From Acanthochromis polyacanthus (Eukaryota; Chordata; Actinopteri; Pomacentridae), in assembly GCF_021347895.1 (NCBI RefSeq), contig NC_067113.1, positions 42,323,474 to 42,387,473 on the forward strand: a stretch of 64,000 nucleotides of DNA. Direction: 5' to 3'. Both the position numbers and the translations under genes were made by a program. The notes under the pieces were generated by a model. It ran no database searches. It was not told the DNA's origin and saw only the letters and a list, made by a program, of their open reading frames with translations. Below, piece by piece: positions 1-11,153 of the stretch; within the stretch, counting starts at the first letter, position 1, and each line of letters begins with the position of its first letter.

Positions 1-3000
1 TTAGCAGAGCGGTGTCTCGTAGCCCTCTCTCCTCTGTGGATATTAACCTTTGCCTGTGGCGCTGACGGCCTTCTAAAAGATTCATAGCCAAAGAAACTTC
101 TGTGTTCACTGTGACAGATTGGATTTTCATCACACGCCGCCCTGGTTGACTATACTTTGCTTTCTACTGTGTGTGTTTCCACCTCCAGCTCCTTGTTTGT
201 GTTTTTGTCTGGTCCCTTTCTTTCTGTATTTCATATTTCTTCTGGTATTTGGCATGTAGACCGTTTATTTTCCTTTTCTCATTTGTACTCTTCTTCTCCA
301 ATTCTATTAAAAACTCTCAGCCATCTCCTCAAACAGCTCATTAGTAAATCAGTCCTTGAGCCTGAATGCATCCATAGTCATGCGTTTGCGTCTAAAGACT
401 TGAGACTTCAAGCTCATAAGTAAACATGAGGTATAGCTGTGTGTGTGTGGCCCGTGTGAACTCTCTTTCTCCTCGTCTGTATTTTCCCTCTCTCCCGTCC
501 TTTTCACCGCTGGTCCAGTAGCCAAATGTGGAGCTGTCCAGGGCACGGTGAATGGGCCGGTGTCACCAGCGCCTTCTGTCCATGGGGCTGGATTTATCTT
601 CCTCGTGTCAGCCTGAAAGGTCACACAATCAAGTGCAAACAGTCGTCGGCTCAACATTATCAAGAGGAAAGAGAGAGAGAGAGAGAGTTGCATCCCCCCC
701 TGGGAAATCTTTTGAGATGTTACTGAACGTAAACTGGCTGCTTCTGCAATACACAAAGCATAACCGTTCTATTCAGCTTTCAAGCCACACTAGACTTGAT
801 GTTTACATCCAAGTACTTCTGCCTGATCGCAAAGTGGAGCCACAGTAGGGAGAATCGTAGTTAGGGGGCTGCAGATTGGTCCTCCTGGGATATTTTTGTG
901 GCTATTGTGACTGAAAATGAAGTTGAGCACAGTTTTGTAACCTCTTTTTTTTTTTTTTTTTTTTACCTGTATTGAGGCTGCAATGAAACACAAGCGCCTC
1001 CTGTGACGCTCCATGAGTTAACCTTTTAGTTTGAGGTGTAGGAATAGAAATGGTTGCATTTTAAAATGTTATTTATAGCAGTGGTTCCCAAACCGTTCAA
1101 CCCCCAAAATAACAGTACAAGAGACCTGCACTTTCCCTGGAGGTGATTAAAGCGTACGAACACTGCAGATCCATTCACACACACTCCAGCCTTATCTAAA
1201 CGCTGTCATAATGACGATGCTAAACAGCCCAACAACTATAATTAGATTTTGTAGCAATTTAGTTTAGACTTGTATCAGAATTCATCAAAGTAATCTCCAT
1301 GTTTAAATTCTAATGCTGCACTAGTGTCTGTAATTACCAGGAGACTCCCATCCTGTTGCTGTATTGTACAAAGTTACAATGGGAATTTTTCCTCATTTCT
1401 TTCATTTTCAATATTAAACTGACCTAATGGGTGCCTGGAGCACAACAAGTCCATTCAACTCTTGGAGATCATCCTCAGCTTTTAGTTCAGACATGTCCTT
1501 ATACTAACCTGCTAAAATAATCGCTTCAGGGATCATATGGGAAAAAGACAATAACAAGACTGAGTATTTTATTTTGAATGGAATTCATATTTTTATTGTT
1601 CGTAGCAACTGCAGCTAAGTATACTATCCATAATTGTTTTTGGATTTAATTTGAATTTCCTCGGTGTTTGCAATCCTTGGGGCAGTCCTTACCCTCGCTT
1701 AGAGTACCACTGAATTAGAGCGGCTCGGTCAACGTGGGGAGTGATTTGGGGGGCACTTTTGACTGAACTGCCTGTTGAATTTTGGGAATATTGAGCCATT
1801 ATACCTGGCATTGCTAGCGCTGGTTGAATTATTCTGGCAATGGAAGACCAAGTAAAGCTTGGGTGTGTGCTGGTCGTCTATATTCACTAAAGTAGCTGTT
1901 GTTGTCTTCCATTAAAAGACTTTGCTGTCTAAATATGGCAGTACAGTATTAAACATTGCCCTGTTGATGTGACTAACTCCTAGATCCGTATTCATGACTG
2001 CAAAAGAGCAGAAAGTGGTGATATAGTTAGAGCTAAACAACCTCGAAATTCAATCTTTTCTGTTGACTGGTAGAGAGCATCCATCTGCTGTAGCTAGTGT
2101 GACATGCAGAATTGAATTTCTTATTTGCAGTGCTCCTTGTTTTGTCACAGCAGCATGATTTTGCCAGGAACACTACTTACACGGTGCATTCTTTTGGACT
2201 GTGAACTCATCTTTCATTTCCAAGCTCATGTTCTTGTGTGATATCCTCCCAGTCATGATAGTCGGGTATAAAGGTGAGCCATGCTTGAATTTTAAGCTGA
2301 TTCAAAGCGCGTGTGGTGAGCAGACATTAACCTCTCTGCTGCTGCCGCTGGTGAGGAGTTCAGTCTGTACTTAGCATGACTCATAGTCTGGTTCAGTGTC
2401 TGCCAGTGGACACAATGGCCTCTGTACACAATAGTCCTGCCTCCCTCCTGCTGGAATGCAAAACATGCTTTAACGGTTTCCGATACCGTGTATCTGAGTA
2501 TTGTGTTACTCGGCAAGCAGGCAAGGTGCACTCGACAACATACCCCCAGCTTTCAAACACATTTAATTGCCATAACCAGCCTTGGTGTTTATCCTCCTTT
2601 AGCAGGAGACTGAATTTGTGTCTGTATTTTTGGTGTGACTGCTCTAACAGACGATTGCTGGACCAAAATCCCTCCATTACCAACCTTTATGGTTAAATAA
2701 AGAACATCTTAATTGCTTGTTTATATTTAAAATTGCAAGTGAAGTCTCTCTGTTTGCTTGTTACAATGAGAAACCCATTGCATTACTGTAAAATATCGAC
2801 TTGTATTCGTTTTGAGTGGAAAGGAAAAGTTTAAACAGGATGTGTTAACATGAGAGAAAAGCGCTTCTGAAGTCGAGCTCCACTGGGACCTGTGGCACAT
2901 TCATGAACATCAGTGGGATTATTGAAGCAGCACAGCCTCAAGAAACAGCCAATCACATGCTGACTGCCAGTTATCCTTGTGTGCACCAGACTTTTCTTCC

Positions 3001-5972
3001 ACTGGGGGAAAGAGGGTACTGCTTGATGTTGCTTTACAGAAATGTTGCTGCTGAGATCCACAGGAGCAACACAAGAAGTAATAACTCTGCTGTCACATTT
3101 CAGTCTGACTCCCAGCCGTCTTTGTAGGTAGTTTACTCTCCTCCTACTCGTTCAGGGTTAATAGGAGGCCTGCCACTGCTGAGCACGTGTCCACCCTCCA
3201 CTTTGATGCTTCTCCTCCCTCCCAAACAGTTGTTTAAGTAGACACCCGGCGTGTCGTTGCGTGCAGGAGGCAGAGGGATGAAACTGTGAGGGAGGTTGTG
3301 TGGCCGCCTCTGAACGCCTACCGTAAAAATCCTGGTTAATCTCGACTGCTCTTAGCGAAGAACGATTTATTGTGGCGATCGATTTTCTCTGGAGATCAGT
3401 TACATAATGTTGCATTGCATGTGCTGTTATGCAACCGAATCCCTGCACAGGAGCCGGTCCGATACACCTCCGCCGCTCTTACATCCACCAGACGATTTGG
3501 GATTTCATGGACACGACTAATTTGCGAGTTACGAGCTGTCCAGTTTTATGTGTGGATCATTATTTCCAGCAGGGATCCCAAACACTGACGGGCATGTGTT
3601 GATGCCCGAGTGTTAGTCCAGGACCTGCTGTGTGCTGTCTGGACTGAGGTGCTCTCTATTAATCTGGCCGTGTTTTCCAGCTGGCTTCCTCATTTGCATG
3701 CAAAGCCCCGCCGCTCTCTCTCTCTTTTTGCGTTAGAACTGCCCTTCTCTCCTCCAGTGACACTTCAAAGAACAGATAAAGAGCTTTAGTCTTGAAATAT
3801 TTAGAGCCTCCAATCAGCTGTCTGTGGTTATATATTATGTGGCAGGAGTCGTAAACGAATACCTCTCTTGCGTCATTGAAGAGGCACTGCTGCTCACTTT
3901 CTACAGCGGGTCATTTTGTGTTGAAGACAAAATGCTGCTGTACCTTTTTAGCATTATAACTAAAGTAGAAATATGTTTATTTCAAATCTGTTTTTGCAAT
4001 TAGTGAGCTTGGGTTTAGCTTCAGGACATGCCTGAGTGCGCATTCATTTGCTTTGCACTCTTTGTCTTCATCCCTTTCTTGTCCTCCCGGCATATTCCCC
4101 CTCCTCATGCCCTGATGAGCAGTTGGGCTTCTTCCAAGCATATCCATTATCGAAATACTGAACTAATTCCCCCACTCAGTCTCCTCGCCCCTCATCCTCC
4201 TCTCACATACTCGACAAATCCAACCCTCTTCTTTTTCTCTGCTCAGCAAGATAAGCTGCAGCGGGGCGCGGGGTCATGGAAGAACTGTGGACTGACGGCA
4301 GCCATTTCTGTCCAGCGCTGGAGAGAAGCAGTTCATTTGCCCAGCCCCCGCAGTATAGTTTTCCCAGAGTCTCACGAGCAGAGCCAGCATTCTCATGAAT
4401 AACAAACAGAGCTTTTTGCTCAGGGGAGGGAGTTCACACTGGCTCTGTTCCTCTCTGCTCCCTCACCTTAGACCTTCAGGCTGCTTCTGAAAGCCCCACA
4501 GATTTTATTGCAAATTTCTAGGGTGATCTCTCTGTGGGCTTGAGCAGAAGGAGAAACATGAGCAATAAATCTACATCCTTCAACAGAGCAACAATGGAGA
4601 TGCAGTGTTTTTGCAAAAAGGGCAGTATGGTTAAGTTCTGACATGCTTCTCACCAGAGGAAGTTGACAAGCCGATGCAGCATGCACAAAACTTTATCTAA
4701 AAGCTGCCATCCTCCACGTGTCCTGTGTGTTTCAGTGCAGTGTCGCTGGCTGATATCTCAAGTCCTCGGTCGTATTTGTCATTCACATCCTCTTTGTGTT
4801 GTCTTATCCAGGTTCAGGAAGCTCCACAGCTCGAATAGCCCACGGCAAATCGAGTGGCTTCCCTAATCTGACATCCCTACAGCTTTTAGAGGAAAAGGGC
4901 AAAACTGGCAAACACCCAGACATGCAGGGACCCAGAGAGGGGGGGAGGGGGGGCAGTGATAACCATCCACATCCTCTCTCTTATTTATATGTAAATACGG
5001 GAATGCAGCGATGCGTGGAATCGGCTCTTTTGAGGGAGCTAGAATGGAATGGAGAAGGGAAATTTAATGTGTTGCTTTGAGCTCATCCACTGACTGGTGG
5101 GGTGGAGTGGTGAGGAATGCACTAATCACGCAACTGTGCTGCCCCGCCCTTACCAGCTGCCCTACCTTTTGTCTGCAGTTGGAAACCAAAACAAAAAACG
5201 ACGCAGGTTTCAACCATTTCTCATTTTCTATGTGACACACAGTGACATGCAGATAAAAAAAAAAGGCTGGAAGAGTGGGAAATGTTGATTGTCTTGGGCT
5301 TCCAGGAAGACCTAAAGCCCCCCCGACTTCCCAATCTTGTCCTGTTGTCTTGCTATGACAGGAATTTTGTGACACAGAAACTAGAGCTGAACTGCCCCTA
5401 AGAGAACGAATAAGTCATGTTCACAGTACTTCAAAGCTCATCTCCGGACCTAAGTTTTGTTATCTGTTATCAGTACCGTTTGCGCTTAGTTACTTAGTTA
5501 TGATAGATGGCTTTTGTTGCAGTATGTTTTGTAAGCCCTTGGTGTTTGCTTAAAAAAATATTTACGAGACAATAAACTCCACAGTTAAGCAGTCAAAGAA
5601 CTGTCGGCACAGGAGCTGCATGCTTTACATAGCAAAGAGATTTATTCTGAGCTGAAGCATAAAACTTATTGTTTCCTAGAACATGCTGTGCTCTCCTCTC
5701 CTGCAGTAAAACTGTAGTGCAGGTCTGGTCTTTAAGTGTAACGTTGAAACCAGTCCCATTTTATAGAAATAAATGTCAGGCTCCACATGATTTGATGGTT
5801 TGGCCTGCAGCACAGTGAAGCACAGTACATTTTTATCATTAGGCCTACCTTATTTCCCTCTGGTGTATTCTTCTGATGGCTGAGTTTTGAGACACCGTGA
5901 AGTTTCTGGATTTCTTGCTGAAGGCATAGTCATCAAATCCAGTTACTGTTTTTTTTTTTGCACCAAGTTAAT
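1..5972. other. non-coding, inferred part of the large pawr 5' intron
   Basis: No exon with a recognisable protein and no RNA gene was seen. It holds short simple repeats (a GA run at 670-687 and T20 at 945-964). A phrase at 1079-1092 (CAGTGGTTCCCAAA) resembles ends of known vertebrate DNA repeats but has no visible partner end. Reading frames of 60-125 codons here occur on both strands of the same bases and look like chance. Confidence 0.5.
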
Positions 5973-5980
5973 CATATTTG
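5973..5980. repeat. target-site duplication CATATTTG, left copy
   Basis: It is identical to 6551-6558 on the other side of the hAT derivative. Eight bases is the standard hAT duplication length. Confidence 0.85.
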
Positions 5981-6550
5981 TTGGGCTGGACCCGAATATC
6001 CGAATATTCGTTCGCTACGGGAGTATCCAGATATTCATTTTGGTATCTGAATATTCGACGTTACCGGGCGGAAAGAATATGCGGTGTTACTGTCTTCCCT
6101 CTGCCTTCGGCCCACATCGGCTCATCTCGTCGTGTGATCACATAAACATATACAAATATGTCGATGCGATCACCCCTTCCTCTGTCCAGACGAAAATATT
6201 CGGAGCTGTTCTCTTCCCTTCGCCTTCGGCCCACTTCGGCTCATCCCGTCGTGTTCGGCTCATCTCAGCTCCTCCATTCGTGTTTCTTACCACCACCCGA
6301 ATAGCCGGGTGGCTGCCGACTCTGAAGTCACGCTTCACTTCGTTGCATAAACACAAGACAAGATGCTGAAGACCTCTGCTGTTTGGGAATTCTTTAGTTT
6401 AACTGAAGACAAATAGGAAAAATTTGGACCCGGGAGACCAGACGAACGGATCCCAATATTACGTTACGGGGCGGAACGAATATTTGGATATTCGTCTTTA
6501 ATAGGGCCTGAATATTCGGAGGCCAGAAACCACTATTCGCCCCAGCCCTA
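5981..6550 (+). mobile_element. non-autonomous hAT element keeping the start of a BED-type transposase
   Basis: The 570-bp element is flanked by a perfect 8-bp target-site duplication CATATTTG (5973-5980 and 6551-6558). Ends are TTGGGCTGGACCC and (C)CCCAGCCCTA, with subterminal repeats rich in CCGAATATTCG. An ATG at 6363 opens MLKTSAVWEFFSLTEDK and then a stop (6414-6416), resembling the first residues of a BED zinc finger, so this is probably an internal-deletion derivative of a ZBED-type hAT transposon. An internal direct repeat (around 6092-6140 and 6213-6262, CTTCGGCCCAC...TCGGCTCATC) is also present. Related ends occur at 45436 and 46017-46530. Confidence 0.85.
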
Positions 6551-6558
6551 CATATTTG

Positions 6559-8033
6559 CTTTGATTTGCATATTTTTTCATGAAATTTACTTGTTCTAAT
6601 CACTGACAGAATTACTGTTAGAAAACATAGATTTGTCTGTCTTCCTCTGAGTTTCGTTTTTGTGAAAGTGTCTAGAAGTTTGAATATTTTGGTACTGCTG
6701 TCACTCTCAGATTGACTGACTGCCGATAATAGTGTTGCAATTAATCCTCAGACGAACAATAGGTGACGACTAAATTGCAAATTCATTCAAGTCGCAGGCT
6801 TCCTGCCACCAGCATTGTGTGATAGCGCAAGAACATAAACGTTTCCAATTTAGAATCCGAGTTGTTGTCTCACTCATCGGCACCTGATTACGACTGATTG
6901 GGCTGTTTGTCTCTACTTTTCTCGACTTGTAATAACTCGGAAGGTTTTCTTTCTTCTCCCGCAGACATCGTGACACGCTGTTCTCATTAGTTGCTCTTAT
7001 TAAAGCGAATGTGCAACGTGATTGATCAGCCCGTTGCCTGCTGCTGCTCTTGTCAATGTGGCACGGTTGACGGGTTAAACGGCTGCTACACTCATTAACC
7101 CTCAACACTCAACTCCCACTTACATGTTTTTAATTAATTAAAAATGACTGAAAACTTTGGATTGTTTTGTTCGTTTAACTCTTACAGTAAAAAGTGGGCA
7201 ACACGGTGATTCAACAAGTACATGCAGCTATAGACGAGAGAAAATATGAGAAAATTATTGTTTTACCATATAGTAAGGAGCTACTGCTGATGCTGTTGCT
7301 GTGACAAGTGTCCATCATTACTTTAGAATTCAACTCAATAAATGACTGACCTGTAAAGCAGCAGATAACTGCAGCCAGAATAAGCAAACAGACATACTCT
7401 CATTGACAAAACAACCAATTATCAGTGTTATCAAAGGCTGCTACAATCCTCCCTCCTCTCTTTTGGCTTGCCTCCTTTACAGCATCAGCCAGCCCGCGTC
7501 TCTGTAAGTGTGTCGAGTGGATAAGGAGATGTCAGGGCTGGAAACGCCAGCAGTCAAAACACGAAAGCCCTGGGATTGTTCTAAATGTCAAAGCAAACTG
7601 ACAGCTTCTGAGCCGCTCACATGATGATCGATGCGCCGTCCGTCACATGCTGCACCGCGTCCAGTTTGCTGTTCTGCTTTCAACAGATTGTTACCAAGGT
7701 GTTTTAGGTCACAGCTCAGACGGTGTCGGGTTACTGAGAATTCACTTTTACCCGGATCCTGATTGAGGTGATTAAAGGTTCTGTGGTTGATATGGAGCTA
7801 GCATGACACTTTTGACTGTATAACAACAATAGTTTAAAGCAGGTGCAGCGAGTTGTGTTTTCATGTGAGTCACAATACTACGGTGGCCGACAAGGGCATA
7901 CGCGCTGCAAACAAAAAAACGCAATACAAACAGCCAAAACGCTGCAAACACAGCAATGATGCAAACCCAAAAACACATAAAACAAATGCAACAGAGAAAT
8001 GCTGCAACAAAAAAACGATGCATTCACAGAAAC
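6559..8033. other. non-coding intron sequence, nothing recognised
   Basis: No exon, RNA gene or complete mobile element was recognised. From about 7890 the sequence becomes A-rich with loosely repeated AACGCTGCAAAC-like units leading into the inverted-repeat structure that follows. Confidence 0.45.
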
Positions 8034-8550
8034 GCTGCGAAAGCAAAAACACACAAACCGACAAAACAAACGCAAAAGGGAAATGCTGCATACAAACCCC
8101 GAAACAACTGCGAGAGAGAGACGCTGCAAATTCACGGAAGGTCGCCAGGCCACTAGGGGGAGCTGACCATACGGAAGGGACTGATCTTTTATACCGACAG
8201 GAAATACCCAGGAGGAAGTTGCAAAGAAGACAGCGGGATAAGAAAGTTTGCAAACACTTGGAGAGGAGAATAAAAAGGTATGTTTTCCCTTATGTGTTTT
8301 TTAAACACTCGGCCCTAGTCTCTTACAGTATTATCCAACAGCAGCAAATTTACGTAGCAAATATTAGCGTGCGTCTGTCTAGCAGACCGTTGCTAGGGAC
8401 GCCGATCAGAACAGCTCCCCCTAGTGGCCTGGCGACCTTCCGTGAATTTATAGTGTCTCTCTCTTGCAGTTGTTTCGGGGTTTGTATGCAGCATTTCCCT
8501 TTTGCATTTGTTTTGTCGGTTTGTGTGTCGGTTTGTGTGTCTTTTGCAGC
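8034..8550. repeat. long inverted repeat (132/139-bp arms, 246-bp loop), probable unclassified mobile element
   Basis: The left arm 8034-8165 (GCTGCGAAAGC... to CTAGGGGGAGCTG) is the reverse complement of the right arm 8412-8550 with only scattered differences. The right arm has one extra copy of a GTCGGTTTGTGT unit. Left of the structure, 7890-8033 carries degenerate repeats of an AACGCTGCAAAC motif. Long open frames over the interval on both strands (for example 7853-8557) follow from the biased composition and show no domain. No target-site duplication was found, so the class is unknown; a foldback DNA transposon is the likeliest explanation. Confidence 0.7.
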
Positions 8551-9125
8551 AGACTAAACAATAACCCTTTGTGTCGTGAAAATCAGGTCAAGCTTCTCGG
8601 TTTAAAAAACCTCTGAATCAAAGATTGTGAGTCTCTCAAACATCTGAACATGAACTCCAGTGGAACCCAGCTTTTGACTAATGCTGCAGCTGGTAATGAA
8701 CGCTGCACTAGTATTATCTATTGTGTCTAAAATTAATAGTGTTCTGATTATAATGACATGAATTTAAGTATTCTTTGTTGTACTGATCATACAAGATTCA
8801 AGATGCACCTTCACTTTGAAATGACCTATCAATGGATTTAAAAAGCACCTTCATTTCAGACTTTAAATAAATGCAGTTATTTTAATTTTAGGTTAATGTG
8901 AGTTAAGTGGTTGGCACTGCTGGAGCACGACAAGCAGTACGTAGATAATCGGAAAATCAGAAGCAGGCAGAGGAGTAGATATTGTTTATTGTTCCTATTG
9001 TTGTATGATGTATGCTGCTGTAACATGGGAAATTGCCCTGGAAACGGGGAGTAATAAAGGATTATCTTATCTTAAAATCTGAGAAAGTAAAGCCAGAACT
9101 GGATGCATCGCTACATACCACAAAG
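8551..9125. other. non-coding intron sequence, nothing recognised
   Basis: AT-rich sequence without a supported gene or complete repeat. Confidence 0.4.
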
Positions 9126-9685
9126 TAGGGCTGGGCGATATGGCAAAAAAATAAAATCTAGATTTTTTTTTAGTCATCTTGGACTATTACGATTTTAATC
9201 TATTTTTGTTGTTTCTTTGCGGTCTGTTTGCTATGGCTAGTGCTAGCCATGCCGCACTCCCGTAGCTGCCAGCACTCTTCCCATTCTTTAGGATGCCTCT
9301 GCCGGAGGTGCTGAAAGAGGTTAGTTGTGCTGCTACTCTTCGTTTTCACAGTACTTTTGCAAACCTTGCACATGACTGTAGTTTGCTCTGTGTCAGTCTT
9401 GTCAAAGTCGAACCACTTCCATATAATCGATGTAACATGAGGCCCTTTTCTCGCGACCAACTCTTCGTCTGCTGTTCTGTCCGCCATGACGGGGGTGTGG
9501 GTGTTTTGGCGGAAGGAGATGAGAGGCGGAAGCAAACGCCAGTGCACAAGTTGTGAAAGACAGAAGAAGAATCTGTATTGTTATATATTTAAGTTCTCCT
9601 CGATTTTACGATTTGGCAAATTTTCAAATCGTCAGGTTTAAAAAGGCGAATTAATCGAATTAATTCGATTTATCGCCCAGCCCTA
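9126..9685 (-). mobile_element. non-autonomous hAT element carrying a solo BED zinc-finger frame (copy 1)
   Basis: The 560-bp element starts TAGGGCTGGGCGATA and ends TATCGCCCAGCCCTA, a 15-bp perfect terminal inverted repeat, with AATTCGATT-rich subterminal sequence. The flanking octamers (CCACAAAG, GTTGAGCA) do not match, so no target-site duplication is visible. It shares its BED-coding interior with the element at 51948-52493 in opposite orientation. The transposase core is absent, so it must depend on a transposase supplied in trans. Confidence 0.85.
9200..9487 (-). CDS. BED zinc-finger-only open frame inside hAT element copy 1
   Basis: On the minus strand an ATG at 9487 opens MADRTADEELVARKG, then SIIWKWFDF, CKVC, and NLFQHLRQRH, giving the Cys2His2 spacing of a BED finger (aromatic, CxxC, HxxxxH). 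About 22 residues follow (QLRECGMASTSH...KQQK) before a TAG. BED fingers bind DNA and in hAT transposases recognise element ends. Only the finger remains: the catalytic core and hATC dimerisation domain are missing. The same finger family is about half identical to that of the 26940 transposase. Expression is unproven; it may be a decayed leftover rather than a gene. Confidence 0.6.
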   Translation of the reverse strand: MADRTADEELVARKGPHVTSIIWKWFDFDKTDTEQTTVMCKVCKSTVKTKSSSTTNLFQHLRQRHPKEWEECWQLRECGMASTSHSKQTAKKQQK

Positions 9686-11061
9686 GTTGAGCATGATAAA
9701 CTTTTACAGACATGTACTGCACATTTGTTCAACTCTTTCCAATAGTGTTCAGTTTGTTTGTTATTTAAGGATTAGTTTGACAGAATTGTTGCTGGAGGAA
9801 CAGGCAGATGGTTTACAGCAGAGTTAGACAGGGGAGGGTTAGAGGTTATCTAAGAGGAGTTCTCTAACACTCACATGTTACTATGACTGTTTGTCTTTCC
9901 TCTTCCCTGCAGAGCTGTCATCACTGCCTGTTCCAGGGCCAGTTTAAGCCGTTTTTTTACAGCCTCCATAAATACACAAAGCCAATCAAAATGTGTAATT
10001 ATGTAATACAGAGCACGGCCACATAAAATGCAGACGGGCAAAGTCCAATATGCAAAATAGCATGTTGGGGAAACAAAACCTGCATAGCTTTTCTAGCGCC
10101 AATGCTTTTAAACCCTCAGTGCACACAAGAAAGACTCCACTGATGACCACAACTGACGAAAATTCGTAAAAACTTTGGGCAACCCAAGTTCAAGGGGGGA
10201 TCTCCCTGCTGAGTTTGGCGTATTGTGTTAGTAGTTTTATAGTTACTATTATAGTCTCATAGCACACAAAGTTATTCATTTATTCATCCTGAGCGTTTCT
10301 GTGCCAGAATGTATTCTGAGCGACTGGTTAAAGCGAGCTGGGAAAGATTTGTGACAGCAGAGACCTAGAATAAGTGAACGCTCATCATAAAAGCTCGTAA
10401 ATATAATAACCAGCTACGTGTTTCTACACATGTTCATGCAGTGCAGTAAGTGACGTTAGTGTGAGTGTGGGAAAGTCGTGTTTGCTTTGATTACGTGCTT
10501 TGCTGCTTGTGAACGCCCATCAGATCAGTTTGTTTGGAACTTGTGGAACCAGTTTAGTTGAGTCCTCATTAGAAAGTAATTCATTTGAATTTATCGTAAT
10601 TTGCACGAGTGTTGCCAAGTTATTACTGATTGGTTTGCTTTTTTTTGTACTGAGCATGCTGGGATGTGTAGTCAGCTTAATGCTTGTTTCAGTTCTCCAC
10701 TCCAAATTCCAGTTTGTCCGCAGGGAAATCCGTTTAACCGCTGTTTTCTGGTTGAAATTGCAGTGTTGATTGCTCCAGAGAGTTTGCCTTAAGGAGAGCA
10801 GATGGGAGCTTTTAGTTCCCTCTGTTTGCTCGTGCACTTTGAGGGATGAGGAAGGAGGACATATGCAAAGTCAGCCCGCATGGAAAAACAGACCCCTGCC
10901 CCAAAAAGATAAGAGCCCGTTTTGACCCCGTTAATGCCGGGAAGGAGGTAATCGGTGTGGAGAGAGAGAGAGAGAGAGTGGGCTGCTGGCATGCAGCAGT
11001 GAGAGGGAAACCATTGTTACCTCCAGTGGAAATTACATAACATAATCACAGGCTGCTGTAG

Positions 11062-11062
<1 letters not shown>
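9686..11062. other. non-coding intron sequence, nothing recognised
   Basis: Contains an AG dinucleotide run at 10961-10978. No exon or RNA gene was supported. Confidence 0.4.

Positions 11063-11150
<88 letters not shown>
11063..11150 (+). repeat. (CA)44 microsatellite
   Basis: An uninterrupted 88-bp run of CA units, very likely length-polymorphic. Open frames reading it as Val-Cys repeats on the minus strand are artefacts. Confidence 0.98.

Positions 11151-11153
<3 letters not shown>

Noticed and set aside
1079..1130. CAGTGGTTCCCAAACCG, resembling ends of an old vertebrate DNA repeat
   Set aside because: A single end without mirrored partner or duplication is not enough to call an element.
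2376..2696. 106-codon + frame overlapping a 96-codon minus frame
   Set aside because: No recognisable protein; complementary open frames over the same bases are typical of chance.
4028..4402. 124-codon frame on +, possible pawr N-terminal exon
   Set aside because: The product lacks any Par-4 N-terminal or SAC motif and is rich in Pro/His/Ser without domain structure.
7853..8557. 234-codon open frame on the + strand, with a 127-codon frame opposite
   Set aside because: It runs across the inverted repeat and motif-rich DNA, has biased composition (Lys/Asn/Thr on one strand, Phe/Cys/Leu on the other) and no domain.
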